Numbered from the stretch's first letter, positions 41,192 to 59,423 are shown. The stretch is 64,000 nucleotides of DNA from Adineta vaga (GCA_021613535.1 CP075496.1:11222001-11286000); one strand, 5' to 3'. A program made the numbers and translations. The notes: a model not told the origin generated them from the sequence alone.

Positions 41192-41873
41192 CTGGCGACT
41201 AGATCCATCTCATCTTGACCACCTATTAAAGTTAATCATTTGTGTAAGATGATCACATTTTGAACAAAATATTTTGATTAAAAATAAAAAATTCAAGAAT
41301 TCTGAATAGGAAGAAGAGATGCTCACTTTTCTGTAAGGTCAGTGAATCGATATAATGATAAGAGAGAAGAAACACATTATTGAAATCTTTCTCACATGGT
41401 TCTCATAGATCAAAATGAATATTTTAACGCTATTTAAATGAACAGTTTCAAACGACATTTATTCAACATGTCACGGTTCATTGATGATTTTATTAACACA
41501 TACTTTATGTTTATGACATCGATGACACTATTAGTATTCTCGAGAGAAGTGATTGACTCATCTTTTTCCTGCTTTTCTTTCTTTAGTGAATGAAGTAACA
41601 CATTCGTTGTTCACTTTTGTATGTAGTCAGAGTTCATTGTAGAATCTATTCAAACAGATACAAAGGAACTACCGTTCTTCTCTGATCTAGACAGATCATC
41701 ATCATTATCAACTGCTCATTTTTCAGTCGTCCACTTCAGAACGAAAGGAAGAGAGAGGGAGAGAGAAAGAGTAAGCGACTGTTCATCGATTTTTCTCTTC
41801 ATTCTCCTTCTCTTCTCTTCCCTTTTTTTTCTTTTTACATCGTTTCGCTCATCTATCGTTCCATCCATATACA

Positions 41874-41881
41874 TATAAAAG
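41874..41881 (+). promoter_or_regulatory. TATA box candidate of the IgSF gene
   Basis: TATAAAAG, a strong TATA match, lies about 149 bp upstream of the start codon at 42023. About 25-30 bp downstream is CTCATTTTAG, a plausible initiator region. Confidence 0.45.
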
Positions 41882-42022
41882 AGAAGGAACCTCATTTTAG
41901 CTCTTACATCTATTAACGAAGCATAAATACATTTTTTTGCTATAATTAAATCATATCACGAACTGCACATAAAGACATCTCTGCATTACAACAATCACAA
42001 ACGATCGACGCTTATATCCGCA

Positions 42023-44287
42023 ATGCTGTACTTATTTCTACTTACAATCATTTCAATCACTTCAGCTACATCAATCGAAAATGATTCAGGTATGTCGTAA
42101 AAAAATTCTATTCATATGCAACAGATGATTATGAAGTATACCGAATCAAAAGACTTTTTCAACCATGTGATATATGCACATCGATCAGATTAATGGTTGA
42201 CTATTTTTTTTTAATTTCATCCGTCTACTAGTTAAAAAGAAATAGACAATGTCAGTTAGAACCATCTCATATTTCAAACAAACATCCTTAGGGTAGTCAT
42301 GAATTTAAGAGTAAATCTCAAGTAGAAGAAAAAAAAACGTATGCATGATTTTATCACCTAAATGTGACTAACAGATTAACAGTTGCATATAAAAAAAAGA
42401 CGGAAATCGAAGTTCTATATTGATAGAGTGTGGACATGTTCGTTGTTAGTTAAACATGCAGAACATTAGCTTAAGAAAAGTTCATTCAAGAACGAATCGG
42501 ATAAGCTATTGTCATTAAATGACACATATGAGAAAAGCAAAGAAGAGTGTTTCTGTCTGAAGTATGTTTGTCCGTTAAAGAAGTGTACCCATTATGGCTC
42601 CTTACTAATACTAAACTATTCTTGAGAAGATTATTGTTGTATATGTCACATAGATACATACACATTGAAGAGTAGAAGAAAAATGTCACTCTATTTACTA
42701 AGATATCTATATATCTTTGAAGGAAAAGCAAATCATATTTAATCTTAATTATTCAATTGTATAGATCGAAAATTTTTTGATGAAAGGATCTATATAGACA
42801 TGATATACTTATCTGTTGTTTCTCATTTATCATTCTTACGTACACTTTTGTTTCTGACAAATTGGATTAGATGAGCTATTCTATTTCTAGATCAAGTTTT
42901 CCTACCAAAATTTGATCGATTATATGAAATTGTGTCTGTTGTTGTCGGTAAACGAGCATTATTACCATGTTACGTCTCATTAAAAGATGTCAAGAACAAT
43001 GGCATGGATACATTCAAAGTAATAATCATACGTTATATATATATATAGAGAGAGAGAGAGAGAAACATAGAGAAAAAGAAAAGAACGATGTAATCATCTA
43101 ATCGATTTTAGATTATATGGATGAAATTAAATAATAGCTCAATTTTAACAATGGAAGAACGAGCAGTTAATGGTGATCCAAGAATTTCGTTATTACACGC
43201 ATATGCCGATGAATGGAATTTACAAATTGATGATATTGATGAAGATGATGCTGGAATTTATCGATGTTTTGTTAATAATGGAAAATATAAAACAGTTATA
43301 TTAGATGTTAAAGGTAAATTAATACAAAATTTTGTGTCATAGAAAAATATTTATCGAAGTTTTTTTTATGAATATCTAGTTCCACCAAAAATTATCGATG
43401 AATTAACAACAGTACCTTATCCACCTTCGATTCATGTTGGTTCGAATTTTACAATTAAATGTTATGCACATGGTAAACCAACACCTAATGTTCGTATTCT
43501 TGCCTATGATCAATCAGAAAGTCCAAAAAGTACGTATTCAAACAACGAACAATGGACAAATCTATTCTCTCTGTTACCTTTAGCTATAAGTGAACAAAAT
43601 GAAATAACTATTTACAATATATCTCGTCATACAAATCGTCGTTATGAATGTATTGCTAGTAATGGTTATCCACCGGATGTAGCACGTTCCGTTCAATTAA
43701 CAGTTCAATATCCACCGGAATTAAGTCTTTTTACCAATGAAGAAATTGTTACAAATTCACTATTTATTAATTCAAATTTCGATGAAATTCGTTTAAAATG
43801 TCAAGTTCTAATGAATCCATTTGAGAAAATTTCATGGTTAAAAGATAATCAACACTTCGAATCGAATTATCAAATTTATCCTATTGGAAATTATTTTGTT
43901 TCAGAATTGATTATTGATGATTGGAGAACTGATTATCCAGGAGAATATACCTGTCTTGCTTCAAATTCACTTGGAACAACTTCAAAAAGTATTCAAATAG
44001 TTTCCTTATCCACAACAACAACAGTAAAGGTGGAAAGAATTACATCAAGACATAAACGGCCAAAACATATGAGACCAACGACAGCATCAACAACAACAAC
44101 AACAACAACAGTATCCGATTTATATTCAACTGAAAGTTTAACACTGTTGACTCTTTCATCTACAAGTAAGTTGAAATCAATCATAAATTCAAAATTTCTT
44201 TCTTTTATTTTAAAAGGTACTAAAAATACATCTCCAATAATTCTGATATTCTTTTGTATAATAATCATTAATATTTCGATGAGATAA
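42023..44287 (+). CDS. GPI-type immunoglobulin-superfamily cell-surface protein with three Ig domains (5 exons, 417 aa)
   Basis: Exons: 42023-42089, 42891-43018, 43112-43313, 43380-44165, 44217-44287. The protein starts with a signal peptide (MLYLFLLTIISITSATS). Ig1 has the Cys pair in LLPCYVS and DAGIYRCFV. Ig2 has FTIKCYAHGKPTP and RRYECIASNG. Ig3 has IRLKCQVLMNP and YPGEYTCLASNSLGTTSK. A Thr-rich stalk follows, and the last 20 residues are hydrophobic (SPIILIFFCIIIINI) with almost no cytoplasmic tail, as in GPI-anchored proteins. The layout resembles lachesin/IgLON neural adhesion proteins, but no single ortholog is clear. The last intron (44166-44216, 51 nt) is an open multiple of three and could be retained. 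Confidence 0.87.
43034..43063. repeat. (TA)n(GA)n microsatellite in an IgSF intron
   Basis: TA dinucleotides pass into GA dinucleotides within the 93-nt intron 43019-43111. Confidence 0.85.
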
Positions 44288-44444
44288 AACAAAAATAAGA
44301 TAATCATTTTGCTTAAATCAAACTGTGATATTGAATATCTCTGTTTTACTCAGGTATGATTCATTATTTGTTAATCAATCAAGAAAATAAATAAAAAATT
44401 TCTTTTCTTGCTTTAGTGATGTCAATTTTCTTTCTCTTGTCTTG

Positions 44445-44476
<32 letters not shown>

Positions 44477-45371
44477 GTTTTATATTTTCTTTTTCTTACT
44501 TGTATGATGTTGATCTTGTCTGTTAAAATAAAGCAAAATGATTATTGTTTTCAGACATGTCTCAATCAGATGAAATAATGTTTTATGTTAACACCGGATA
44601 TTCAATAAGCTGATAAGATTCAAAGGTATGAATTGCTTTTCATTAGAATATACAATGTATTTCGTCTCTAGCAGTTGATTACATAAAATCGTGATGATGT
44701 TTACATATCACATTCTTTCGAAAGGATTAAATAAAGTTGCATAAAATTTATATTCAAATAGACCAAATGATTGTCATAAAAAGAAGCGACTAGTTTCGTA
44801 TCCTTCGTTCATGTCTTCTTTTTTTGATCCATCAAACGTTGATTTCGATTTCATAATCAAAGTTAGCCTACTGATTAATCGTCTTTGATCTGAATTTAGT
44901 ATCGTATGTTTGACTATATAACAAAAGAAAAAAGATCCATAGAGAAAGAAGTTTATTCATGGATATTCGAGATGATGAGAGAATCGAAATATTATTGGAA
45001 TATTGTTACTCTTTCATCTAAATCTGTATGAACTATTGTCGATGAGAAGAGAAGAAGAAGGAAAGATTAAATGTTTACTTTTGAATGATTGATATATGTT
45101 GATGATTCGATATTCATTCAAATTCTTATCATAGATCATCGATCATCGGTTATTTTTTGTTTAGATTTCAAATCGATTTAGACTTGTCTAATAAGCAATT
45201 TTTTATTAAATGAAGATATCTCATTTATTGATAATCTGATTTCTTGTTTTTATTAGAATGAGTTTATGAATCTTCCATCTTTTTATCTTGAAAACAAAAC
45301 AGTGCAATCGTTTTGAAATTCATTTATGTTGTAGGATTGAGTTCCTAAAGACAAAAAAAAATTTCCTTTTT
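44288..45371. other. Convergent intergenic region between the IgSF and spermidine synthase genes
   Basis: It contains 3' UTR sequence of both convergent genes and a (CT)n(AT)n microsatellite at 44445-44476. AATAAA strings near 44385 could serve the IgSF transcript. No coding exon is seen. Confidence 0.55.
44445..44476. repeat. (CT)n(AT)n microsatellite
   Basis: Sixteen bases of CT repeats directly followed by sixteen bases of AT repeats. Confidence 0.85.
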
Positions 45372-46567
<1,196 letters not shown>

Positions 46568-46778
46568 ATGTAAGAAATATACTAAAAAGTATGTTCTATA
46601 ACTGATAAAATCCTCGATTGTTTTATGTATATATAAATATATGTGCGCAATGAATTAGAATGAAAAAAGAGCTGAAATAATCGTCGTGTTAAGGTTTTTT
46701 TTGTACGTAAAAAAAGAACGATAAATACAAAAGGAGATGAGAGAAATATATACAGACAGAAAGAAAGCGAACAGTTAT

Positions 46779-49700
46779 TTATAATCCTTGTGAATCATGA
46801 GTAGATAAATAAGGCAGATCAGCAAATAGATGTGTACATAGATAATGAATTAATTGAGAAATCTGAAAGAATGTCACATCAGGTCGTTGTAAATATTCAC
46901 TGTTACAGTGAATAAGTTCGCTTTTAAAATCACTGTATTCATTTGCTGTAGTTGTTACTAAAGATAAATTTGTTAAATTTTGTTTTAATATCAAATTATT
47001 TGCTGATGCTGGATCAGGATGACGATCATTTGGATCAATTCGAATTTTAAATGGTTCATCGGTTAATTGTTCCAATTGTATAATACCAAGTACTTTTACA
47101 AATAAACGAAATCTATCAAGAGAAAAAATACAACGAATGAATTTATTCAATACGATGAAATGATAATTATTTACCTGAGTGAATATTGAGCTTTTTTACC
47201 AATTCCAATAATTGCAAAAATACCTGCATAAGCATATTCTTTATTATCTGTACCCAATGCCAAAAGCCAATGTGCATAATTTCGTATTAAACGTGTTAAC
47301 AAAACATCTGTACTTCGTCCATATTCTAATTGATGAATAATAATTCGATTGATTTTAATCATTACTAAAAGAACACGTTCTTCTTCACCATGAATAATCT
47401 TTAATTTACCATTTGTTAATAATTCGATTAATTTTTCCAAATAATTATATTCATTATTTAGAATTTCATCATTATTAAGTTGTTTATTATGCGTTAATTC
47501 ATATTCAGAAAAAAGATATAGAGTTAAAAATGCATTGTATTCACAACATAATTGTATATAATCATCACTTTTAATATTAATTAATTCTTCATTTTGTTCA
47601 AATAAATGAAATAGAATTGACCAAGTTGGTGTTTGATCATGCATAAAATAAATATAAAGTATTATTTCTAAGAAAAGAATTTTTCGATGACGATCTTTTA
47701 ATGTTCGACATACACTAACAAATAATGATAACATAGTAATCGAATTTTGACTTTGACGTATCCAATCGAGAAAATAATTTTGATAGGAATTTAAAATTGT
47801 TTGTCCTAACGAACTGATATTAAGAAAACGTATTAATTCAATAAATATATCTTCAAGTTCATCATTAATCGATAATTTTCCTTGAATTGTTAATGATTCA
47901 ATATCATTGAGAAGATTTATTAAGATTAAACGATATTCATCTTGATTATGTTGATTTTTTGCATTGATTAAACATTGTTCAATTAAACGAAGATATGATA
48001 AACGTTTCAAACGAATTCGTTCAGTTCCTAATGATGAACCATTGAACTCACAAGCACAACGAAGAATCCTATAAGAAAACTTATCTATAGAAAAACAAAA
48101 CAAATGTTCTTAGTATTCGTTTACAAACCTATTCAAATATCCATCAATAGATGCTCGTGGTGCTAAAATAAAATCATGTTCGATTTTCGACATGATTGAA
48201 TTGATAACATTTAAATAGATATCATCATCTAAATAACTCCAATTGATTAATTCACATTGACTTGCTAAACGACTTAATTGATCATTATTCTAAAAAACAA
48301 AATCGTATAGAAGGAAATGAAATAACATCATTTAATAAACTCTTACTTGTGTATATTTCGATTGTGGACTAAGAAATATATTAATTAATAAACGAAAATA
48401 TATCGGTACTAATGAACGAATGATTTTATCATCATTTTCAATCATCCATGTATGAATATCAATTGTTGAAAGAATATGAATTATAAATTCATATAACGAA
48501 GTCGATGGAATATTTTCAATATTATTTGCATTGATTAATTCATCGAATATTAATAAAGATTCAATAGTTAAACGATAATTTGTCCATGATAAATGTGGTA
48601 AATATCGATGATAGATATCGAGAATTGGATGTGCATATTCATGAATGATTAGACATTTAACAATTTTATACCAATATTGAAATATACAATGAAAAAATTC
48701 TTGTTGATGATGATAAAATTCATTGATATATTCATAGAATTCTTCGTATAATTGTAAGAATGTTTTAATCATTCGTGTTAACATATCACCATGATAATCA
48801 ATAACTGTTTTCCATTCTGTTAATGAAAATAATGAATATGTTTGATCAATAAATGGACCATAGAGTAAAAGAATTTGTTCAAATATTTGACCAATATTAA
48901 AATCATGATGAGTTCGACGTTTTTGTATATTTAAAATAAGCATAATGGAATAAAGACGTGTTAATTCATTTAAACATGGTCGCCAACATTGATATAATTG
49001 AATTAAACGTTTATCATTCTGTTCATCCTACATAGAAGAAAAAAAGAAAAGACATTTCGATGATATACATAGCAAGACTTCATTTGTAAGTTTCTTACAA
49101 TTTGTTTTAAGACAAACGTTTGTAACCAATTAATCATATCATCTATTTGTTGTTTACCTAATGTGATCGATGATGTATTTTCTAAATAATGTAATTGATC
49201 GAGAAATTCGGATAAAACTTTCGTTGGTAAAAGTCCTCGTTCAATCGATTGTTGAAATTCCAATGGAGTTAATGAATTACTTTGTTGTTGAACAATTTTC
49301 TGTTTCTTTCGCATGATTTGAATACTTTCAATCAGATTACGAAATAGATAACCAATCTGTGATGGATAAGAATAATTCAATATTTGAATCATATGTCCAA
49401 TGGAAATATCGAATAATTGACTTGTTTGTTCAATTAATGGTAATTCATCATAACCAGGTGGTGTTTCACGTTTCGAAGCTAGAGTATAATTATCTACTAG
49501 CGAACGAAAATGATTAAATAATGTATCGATAAATAGTATATGTTGATTGGAATTGGACATATTTTCAAACCATTGTTTAACATGAAATTTTCGAAACATT
49601 TGTAATAAATATGGAGTATTTTCAACAAATGTAAACATTTTCGATAATTTATTATAGATATCAATGAATTTTTCTGATTGTATTAAAGAATTTGGATTAA

Positions 49701-52700
49701 AATATGGAATTAGACGTGATATATTTGGACGATTTAATACAATATATTCCAAAATAATTTGTGGTTGACGTAAATTTGATTTCACAAAGATTTCACCTAA
49801 TGTATCATACAAAGAATTTAATTGTTCAGATATTGGTTGCATATAATCATTATAATTCTCATTATAAACAAGTAATAATGAATAAAATAATTGTGTACCA
49901 ATATCAATGATGGTTAACGATTGATTTTCATTTAAAAATGGTGATGATAATTGTCGAGTTAAATATTGAACAATTTGTATGAGAAAATCAATTGAACGAC
50001 ACATATCAATATCACATGAACGACATGCATCTGTTAATAATTGTTTATGTTCATTTAAGATGATTTCAAGACGTTGATTAGAATTTTGACATTGTTGTTT
50101 CGATTTATAACGAACAATAATATATGCAGGACGTGTACATTGATGAACTGGATTTAAAACATTTTGACAAGAAGCTTGAATCGATTGCTAAAAGAAAACA
50201 ACAACAACAACAACAAAAAAAGATAATCAAATGATTTTCCCTATTAAAAAATGCATTACTTCTTGAAATTCATTTTTCCATAATAATGGTAATAGACTCA
50301 TTAATGTTTGATCGAGTTCAATTTGTTTGTCATATCTTTGACAATGTGTTTGTAACCAATTGATAATTTTTGTTAATTCAGATTCAAAGAAAATTTTCAT
50401 TTCATTTATATCATTAGGTAAGACTTGATGATTTGGAACTGAAATTTGTTCATTATTGATAACAGTTACTTTGAAGGTATTCGCTGGACGTTGTACATTA
50501 GAAACAAGATCTCGAAGTTTATCCGATGATGTCATAACTGGACGAAGTTGATTGTTAGATAGACTTGAATTTGTTTCCATAGTCGTTCGTTTTCTTAACC
50601 ATAATTCATTAGTAAATTTAATTAATGTCTCATACATATGTCTCAAATCCACTAATTCAAGCCATTTGATATCAAAAATACGATAATCAGCATTAAATAA
50701 ATGTGCTAAACGTTCATTATCATATTGTTGTGGAAGAGATATAATGTTTAATTGTGGATCATGTAAACGTGGTTCATCAATCCATAATGATAATGAATGA
50801 TAGAATGTTGATAGTTGATTTGCATAGGGTAAATTTGATGATGAAAAATATTCACTTGCTTGACATAGTGAACGTTTCATTTGTTTGAGAAATGTTGTTT
50901 GTGCTGGATTTTCAAATAAACGATGGCCAACACGATGTAAACAATTGTCATGTTTAGATAGATAGATCGTAAAAAATTTTTCCCAAACAAGTGGAAGCAA
51001 AGGATGTGTAACTAGCATTTCACATGCCATAGTACCCCACCGATAGATTGATAGACTAGTTAAAGGAATCAATGGATAATGTCGTTGTTGAATTAATTTC
51101 TGAAAAACAGAACAATGAAATTTAGAGATGATTTTGTTGAAGAGAAATCAAACAAACCTTCCAGATTTGATCAACTTTACTAGTTGTATTTAATTCTAAT
51201 TCAGCTTTTAATTCCACGAGAACATTTTGATCGATTTCAAAGGAATTTTCTGCATTTAAAAAGTAATAACTAACAATGGGATATCGAGAGAAGAGATGAA
51301 TCAATTGATAGTGATGACCAATATGTTTGCGTTGATGTTACAGATGATGGTAAAGGTATCCAAGATAGGAATCCTGTTCGTGTTACTTGTTGAGTTTGTC
51401 GTGGATTGAGTGCCGACTAAATCGAAAGTAGATAAGAAATTTGTCCAATATTTAGCAAATATGATGAATACATACCACAGCTAATTCAAATAAATGATCA
51501 GTAACTTCTTTATTCATTACATCATGTACAAATGAATGTGCAAGAAGATTATCAAGAACATATAGAATTGAACTGAAATAAAAATTCGGTTTTTTTTTCT
51601 GTTAGAAAAACGTCTCTTGATCATGATTTTTACCTATCTTTATTCCAATCTTTTAAAGCTGTTAACAATTTAAACCATAGGAGTAAAACTAGACGACGAG
51701 ATTTTGGATTATCTTCAAGCCAAATAAGTAAATCAAATATTGCAGCTGTTAATAATTTTGCATTAGTTGTTTCATCTGAAATTCTTTGTTGAATAAGATA
51801 AGAAGATGCTGTTTTTAATAGAGATATCGATGTATCAGATGCATTTAATAATGTTTTTAATGTTGTCATAAAACTAAATAAAATCAATAGAAAAAATCGA
51901 GAAAAATCAATGATTTGAATACATACGATGTATGTTCAATTAGATAATCAACACTTCGTACTAATATACCGGACATATCATGTAGAATGCGAATAGCTGC
52001 AGAATATTTATTAAGTTGTACAAGTTGAGATAAATATTCAATTCCTTTTTCAAAGAAACCAGCAGCACTAAATAGAATAAAGCTCAAAATACAGTATTTT
52101 CTTGATTCTATTCAATGTAACTCACCTAACACCTGGTTGATCGAGACCAAATGAAATGTAATACGCAACTGGATTATGATAATGTTCAATAGCACGTCCA
52201 ATATCATTAATAGCTTCATCGGACATTCCATTATCAGTTGAAAAATGATTATCCGTTCGATTAATACTGGCAATATGTTCTTGATTCATACTATCAATAA
52301 ATGAATCAACTGAAAGACAAGATTGATTTAATTGTAAACGAAGTATAGCTGTCCATATCCATTGATCAAGATTAATTTGTGTACTTTTTATAAAATTTTG
52401 AAGCTAAAAAATAAGAAGATTCCATTATTACGAACAATGCTTCTGATACACAACATGTTTATTTTACCTGTAATTGATTTTCTTTCGATGCTGATGCTTT
52501 ATCGCAATATTTCAAATGTAATTTTAGTAAAATTAATGCAATTTCACAATGAATTGTATATGCTATACAAAGCTGTGGTTTATCAGGTAAATCTTGCCAA
52601 TTCATAGTATCAATTAAATGAAGTCCTAATTGAAATGCAATGGATGATTGTGATATGTCATCAAGCCATTTTTCAACAATTGATAGATCACTATCACTTG

Positions 52701-55700
52701 GCATCCATATTTCCATTGGTAATGAACGAAAAAGTCCGAAGAGAACTTTTCCAACAGCATCAATATGCGTTGATGCTAATTTCAATAGATGACTTATAAT
52801 CACTGGTCGTAAGGAAGCAAAATGTGCTAGGATAGAACGACCATCACGTAATGAATATTCACGTGAAATAGGATGCAAACAAGTAATATAGAAAATAACA
52901 TTAGAGATTTGTCCTGATTCATCACCTGTTTGTCCAAGATTATGAAGAACTTTCAGAAGAGATAATACTTCACTTGGTGTCGAAGAATTCAACATTTGAT
53001 CAACAGCAGCACTTGTTTCAACTAAAAAGAGGCAAACAAAATCTTCGATGAAAAAAATGATCTAAATACTTCAATACCTGTAACAGATTCATCATCTGAT
53101 ATCGAACAAATCAAATGGAGTAGACGATTTTGTAATGATGATGGAAGATCAAACAATGCAAATAATGATAATAAACTCCATCGAACATTTCTGTTCAAAA
53201 GAAGAAAAATAAACCAGATGATTGATTGAAAAAAGAAAAGTTCTCTTCGATATGATTATTACCTGCATTGTCGAATGATATTTTCTACTGATCGATAAAT
53301 ATATGCAAAATAATGATCACGTAAACGTATTCGATCATCATTATTCAAATGTTGTAAAACACCATCAACATGATATCGACAAACATGAACACAATCTCTA
53401 AAACAATAAAATTCATTCTAGTCTACAAAAATATGACGAGAAAAAAAGATCAACACACCTGATCATTTTACCAATATGTTTATGAAAGTTTTTATATTGT
53501 GAATCAGCATAAGTATCAAAACCTCGACAAAGTATTTCCACAAATAAATCCAATATTGCTAATATTCGTACAGTATTATCATAAGTTACATAATGCTGTT
53601 TTTGATTCGCTTGTTCATTCAAACTAAAAAGTACATTCATTAAATAATTTAAATTAAATTGATTTAATAATGCAATTAAATCATCTTCATTCAATGTATC
53701 CCATCGTAATAATGCTGCACGTTCTTGACCATCAGCATCAATTAACATCCATTGCTGTTGATTTGTTGTTGTTGTTGTTGCCGCCGTTATTAATGTAGAA
53801 GCTTGAGGAATAGTTTCACCATTTTCACCTAACCAATTCTGTAAGAATATATCACGATTTTTGATTGGAAAGAGAAGTGTAGCAAGAAAATGTGCAATAT
53901 AACGTATGTACATTGGTGAACAAAGAATTTCAAATGATGTAGGTAATAGAAATCGTACAAAATTGGTTGCCCATTGATGAATACCTGGTGGACATCTTAG
54001 AACATGATTGATAATAAATAATGTTTCATTATAATTTCCATATTTATACACAATATCAATCGTTTGTTTTAATAATTGTCTTGTATATGAATAAAAGAGA
54101 CTATCACGCGTACGATAACGTTGAAAATTGAAAAGAATTTCAATCGTATGCAAAAGTTTTTTTGTTGTTTTATTTAATGATAATAAACTAGTGATATAAA
54201 TATCGATTTTCATTTTATACCAAAGTGTTTCATATTTTAATGCAACATATTGTTGATAGATAATCGTACGTAATTGTCTTAATGTATCTTCGATTTCTTT
54301 AGCTAGATTACGATCGAAATTAGCTTGTTCGTAGAGAATGGAACGTTTTAAATAAACATTATCACCACAATAGGACCCTGATTCGATTTTTTCATAAGAA
54401 AATGACCAAACATGTGGTAATAATGAAGCTATTTTTCGTTGTAAAACATCGTATTCATTAGTTAATTGATCGATCTTTGTTCTTATATCATAAAATGAAG
54501 AAATTAAAAAATAAAATTCATCATCATCCTCAATAGAATTATTCTCATCTGTTTCTTCTTTGGTTATCAATGAACGATAACGTGGATTATCGGTAATTAA
54601 TTTTTCATGTTCACTAAGAAAATATTCGTCGGTAATGTTAATAAATGGTAAATAAGTTTGCCGTAATTCCATTTGAAGAAGAGATGGTTTGAAATTTTCA
54701 CTAGAATATGGATCTTGAACGGATGTGGTTGTTTCACTATCGACGGAAGATAGAGGCGCCGTTGCTGGAGACCATAAAGTTAAGGATAAACGTGGATAGA
54801 TAAATGCAGAATTTTCATAGTTATTTAATGTTGATGGAGATACTTCTCCAGTTGAATGACTAGTTGCAATTATCTCTTGCTGTTCTTCAGTTGATTCGAG
54901 TGGCTAGAGAAAGAAACATGAATAAAAAAAAGATTATTCAACTAAATCAAATATGTATCAAATTCTTAAGATGATAACTTAACCTTTTTCTTTAAAAATC
55001 TTTATTCTCATGTAAAAATGATTTAATGAAAGAGTATTGATTTGATTAGATAAATGTTATAGAATAATCTATTCTCTTTGTTTAATATCATGAAGTAAGA
55101 TAGACTTGCTAAGTCTATCCCTCACTGCATTTCATCACAAGGTCAATTGAAATCTATTATTTCATCTGACTCACTTCTAGACTTTTAAACCCGTTGCTTT
55201 CAATGTGTAAAACTATTTTTACTGCAAAAATCTTTAAACAGATATCAATTGACTGAAGTACGACGAAGAGAATGGTGACTCTACATATGCTCCAAATCGT
55301 TGGATTATAGATACATACAGTTGTATTGTTGATTGTTTCGTTATCATTGTTTGTTATCAATGGTTCACTAGTTTCTTCGATAACTGATGCATGATCTGTT
55401 TCAAGAGGTGATAGTTCTTCTACATTATTTTCAACATTTGTACTAATTTCGTCTTTTAATTGTTCGGATTCAATTTGCTTTTCACTTGTGATAGGTTCTG
55501 CATTCGTTGTAGATTCAGTGTGACTTAGATCCGTTGTTATCAGATTTTCTTCATTATCATTCGAGATGATGTCGATATTAGAATTATCATCATCAACCAA
55601 TTCATCAGCAGTTTGATTCTTAAGTTAAAAAAACACGATATGTCTATTTCCCATAAAATAACTTCATTTCTAAATGATTACCTTTCTCTCTTCAAAGAAT

Positions 55701-55884
55701 TCCTTTAAACCACGTATGCGATCTTCCAATTGTGATTCTTCATCTTCTACAGTTGTTTCTTTCACTTGTTTCTATAACAAACAAAAAAAACAGATCTTTC
55801 GTAAATAGAAAAACCATAAAGATCATTTTTTTCACGTTTTCCTACCTTGTCGGGACGTATTCGAGGACGTTCTAATTCAGCCAT
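46779..55884 (-). CDS. EPG5: EPG5, autophagosome-lysosome tethering factor (18-19 exons, about 2546 aa)
   Basis: Minus-strand exons: 55884-55846, 55771-55682, 55618-55319, 54903-53459, 53397-53263, 53190-53078, 53021-52468, 52403-52126, 52067-51927, 51873-51634, 51572-51476, 51416-51319, 51269-51158, 51099-50260, 50187-49099, 49027-48347, 48289-48129, 48068-47175, 47112-46779. EPG5 is a Rab7 effector on late endosomes/lysosomes that promotes fusion with autophagosomes. Recognition rests on total length (human 2579 aa), on HPLLPLVWEKFFTIYLSKHDN followed by GHRLFENPAQTTFLKQMKR, and on the C-terminal GIFAIIGIGKKAQYSLRFRL, the counterpart of the vertebrate GILGAIGFGRKSP region. The N-terminal 150 residues are acidic and low-complexity; the rest is largely helical. 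The join 51319/51269 is uncertain: without a 49-nt intron (weak GTCATC donor) the exon reads into a stop. Confidence 0.86.
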
Positions 55885-57289
55885 TAAAAAATATATATAT
55901 ATTGCAATATCTAAAATAAATGATGTTTGACTTTATTTCTCATGTGACTTTAACAATTTAAATCGTAGTTAGATCGTTTACGGATAAAGTGTCATTCTTT
56001 AGACGGAATAAAATACCAATGTGATAGGATAGAGCAAGCAGCTGACAAAGTACGTTTCCATTGGTTGATACTAACCAATAGAACACGGGCGCTATGAAGC
56101 AAGAAGTGTTTTTTCTTAGAAGAATTTGTTTATTGATTAAATAACGACATATATTCACTAAATAATCCGTTGTGAAGATAAAAAAGGAAAACAATATTTT
56201 ATTCGTTCATTCATTCGTTGTCGCTGTTTGTTCTGTTGTTATTGTTGTTGTTGTTTTTTTTGCTATTACTGACGTGATCGTGATGTCATTTTTCCCATGT
56301 TTCAATAAGGAGCAGAAAAAGAAAACATATTGAGAATTAATTATCGTAAAATTTCATTAGTAATTTGAAACATAAGTCAATAGACGTAGTCAAGTATTTC
56401 TCTATTTCATTTAGATTTGTTTTTATTCTGCGTCTGCAACGATTTCAATGGCAGAAAAAAAGATTTCGTCGAGTAAAAAGTAAGTGCTTCTCATTGAAAT
56501 AAAACAATAAAGATATGAGTGGAGGTAATTTTTTTTTCATCGTTGAAATAGAATTAAATATTTCTTTATTAAAAACGTGGAAGAAATACAAGTGACTACT
56601 GTTGAGGTAGATGTTATTCGGTGGATTAATCATTTCTTATCGGTTTCTATTGACTTTATGATTAGTATATAATGTTATGTGAAAAATGAGATCAATGTCC
56701 AATCTATTTCATGAAAATCTCAGTAGTCTTTAACTTCCTTCTTTTATCGTCATTTTATTTTGAAATATGAATCATAAATGGAAATAAGATGACGAGAAAT
56801 AATGATGTTTTTAGTACGTAGGATTTTCTTTTGTATGATCGACCTTATATTTGTAAGTATGTTCAAGGTTCTTCATGATTCATAAATACAAAACAGTTTA
56901 GTCAGTTAGGAACAAGAACGAATCAGACTGCGAGGTAAAGACGTCAATACATATGATCAACATTCGATACTCGACGAGAAAAAGAGTAGGGGTAGATCGA
57001 AGTAAACTAAAGTCTATATATATAACTCACGTTGTCGATGCATGTCGACGGTGTGCGTCATGCATATTTGATTACTATATGTGTACATAAATATCAGGTT
57101 AGTCCATATTGAAATGAAAGATCAAATATGCTGATCACATCGTAGTCATGTTCGTCGAGTGTATTGATATGAGAATGTGAATATACGCCATATGATGTTT
57201 TATCAATCTCATGTGTGCAGCAGTTTCTTTCTTTTTCATATTTTTTTCAATAAGTATTCTACAAATTCAAGATAGATATATAAATTAAA
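55885..57289. other. Divergent intergenic region between EPG5 and MAPKAPK2
   Basis: Contains the promoters of two divergent genes. The only coding-like segment is the candidate alternative first exon at 56448-56479. A short run of TTG/GTT repeats occurs near 56236-56258. No other exon is seen. Confidence 0.5.
56448..56479 (+). other. Candidate alternative first exon of MAPKAPK2
   Basis: ATG followed by ten codons (MAEKKISSSK) and a consensus GTAAGTGCTT donor, ending in phase 2. MAPKAPK2 exon 2 (57570) is entered in phase 2, so the segment would splice in frame and replace the 51-residue N-terminus encoded by 57290-57441. Evidence is limited to start codon, donor and phase. Confidence 0.35.

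Positions 57290-59423
<2,134 letters not shown>

Larger units (their letters stand above)
39921..42022. other. Intergenic region upstream of the immunoglobulin-superfamily gene
   Basis: Contains (ATC)n at 40471-40493, (CTT)n at 41167-41191 and a purine-rich GAGA stretch at 41750-41773. No coding exon is recognised. The last 150 bp carry a TATA box candidate. Confidence 0.55.
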
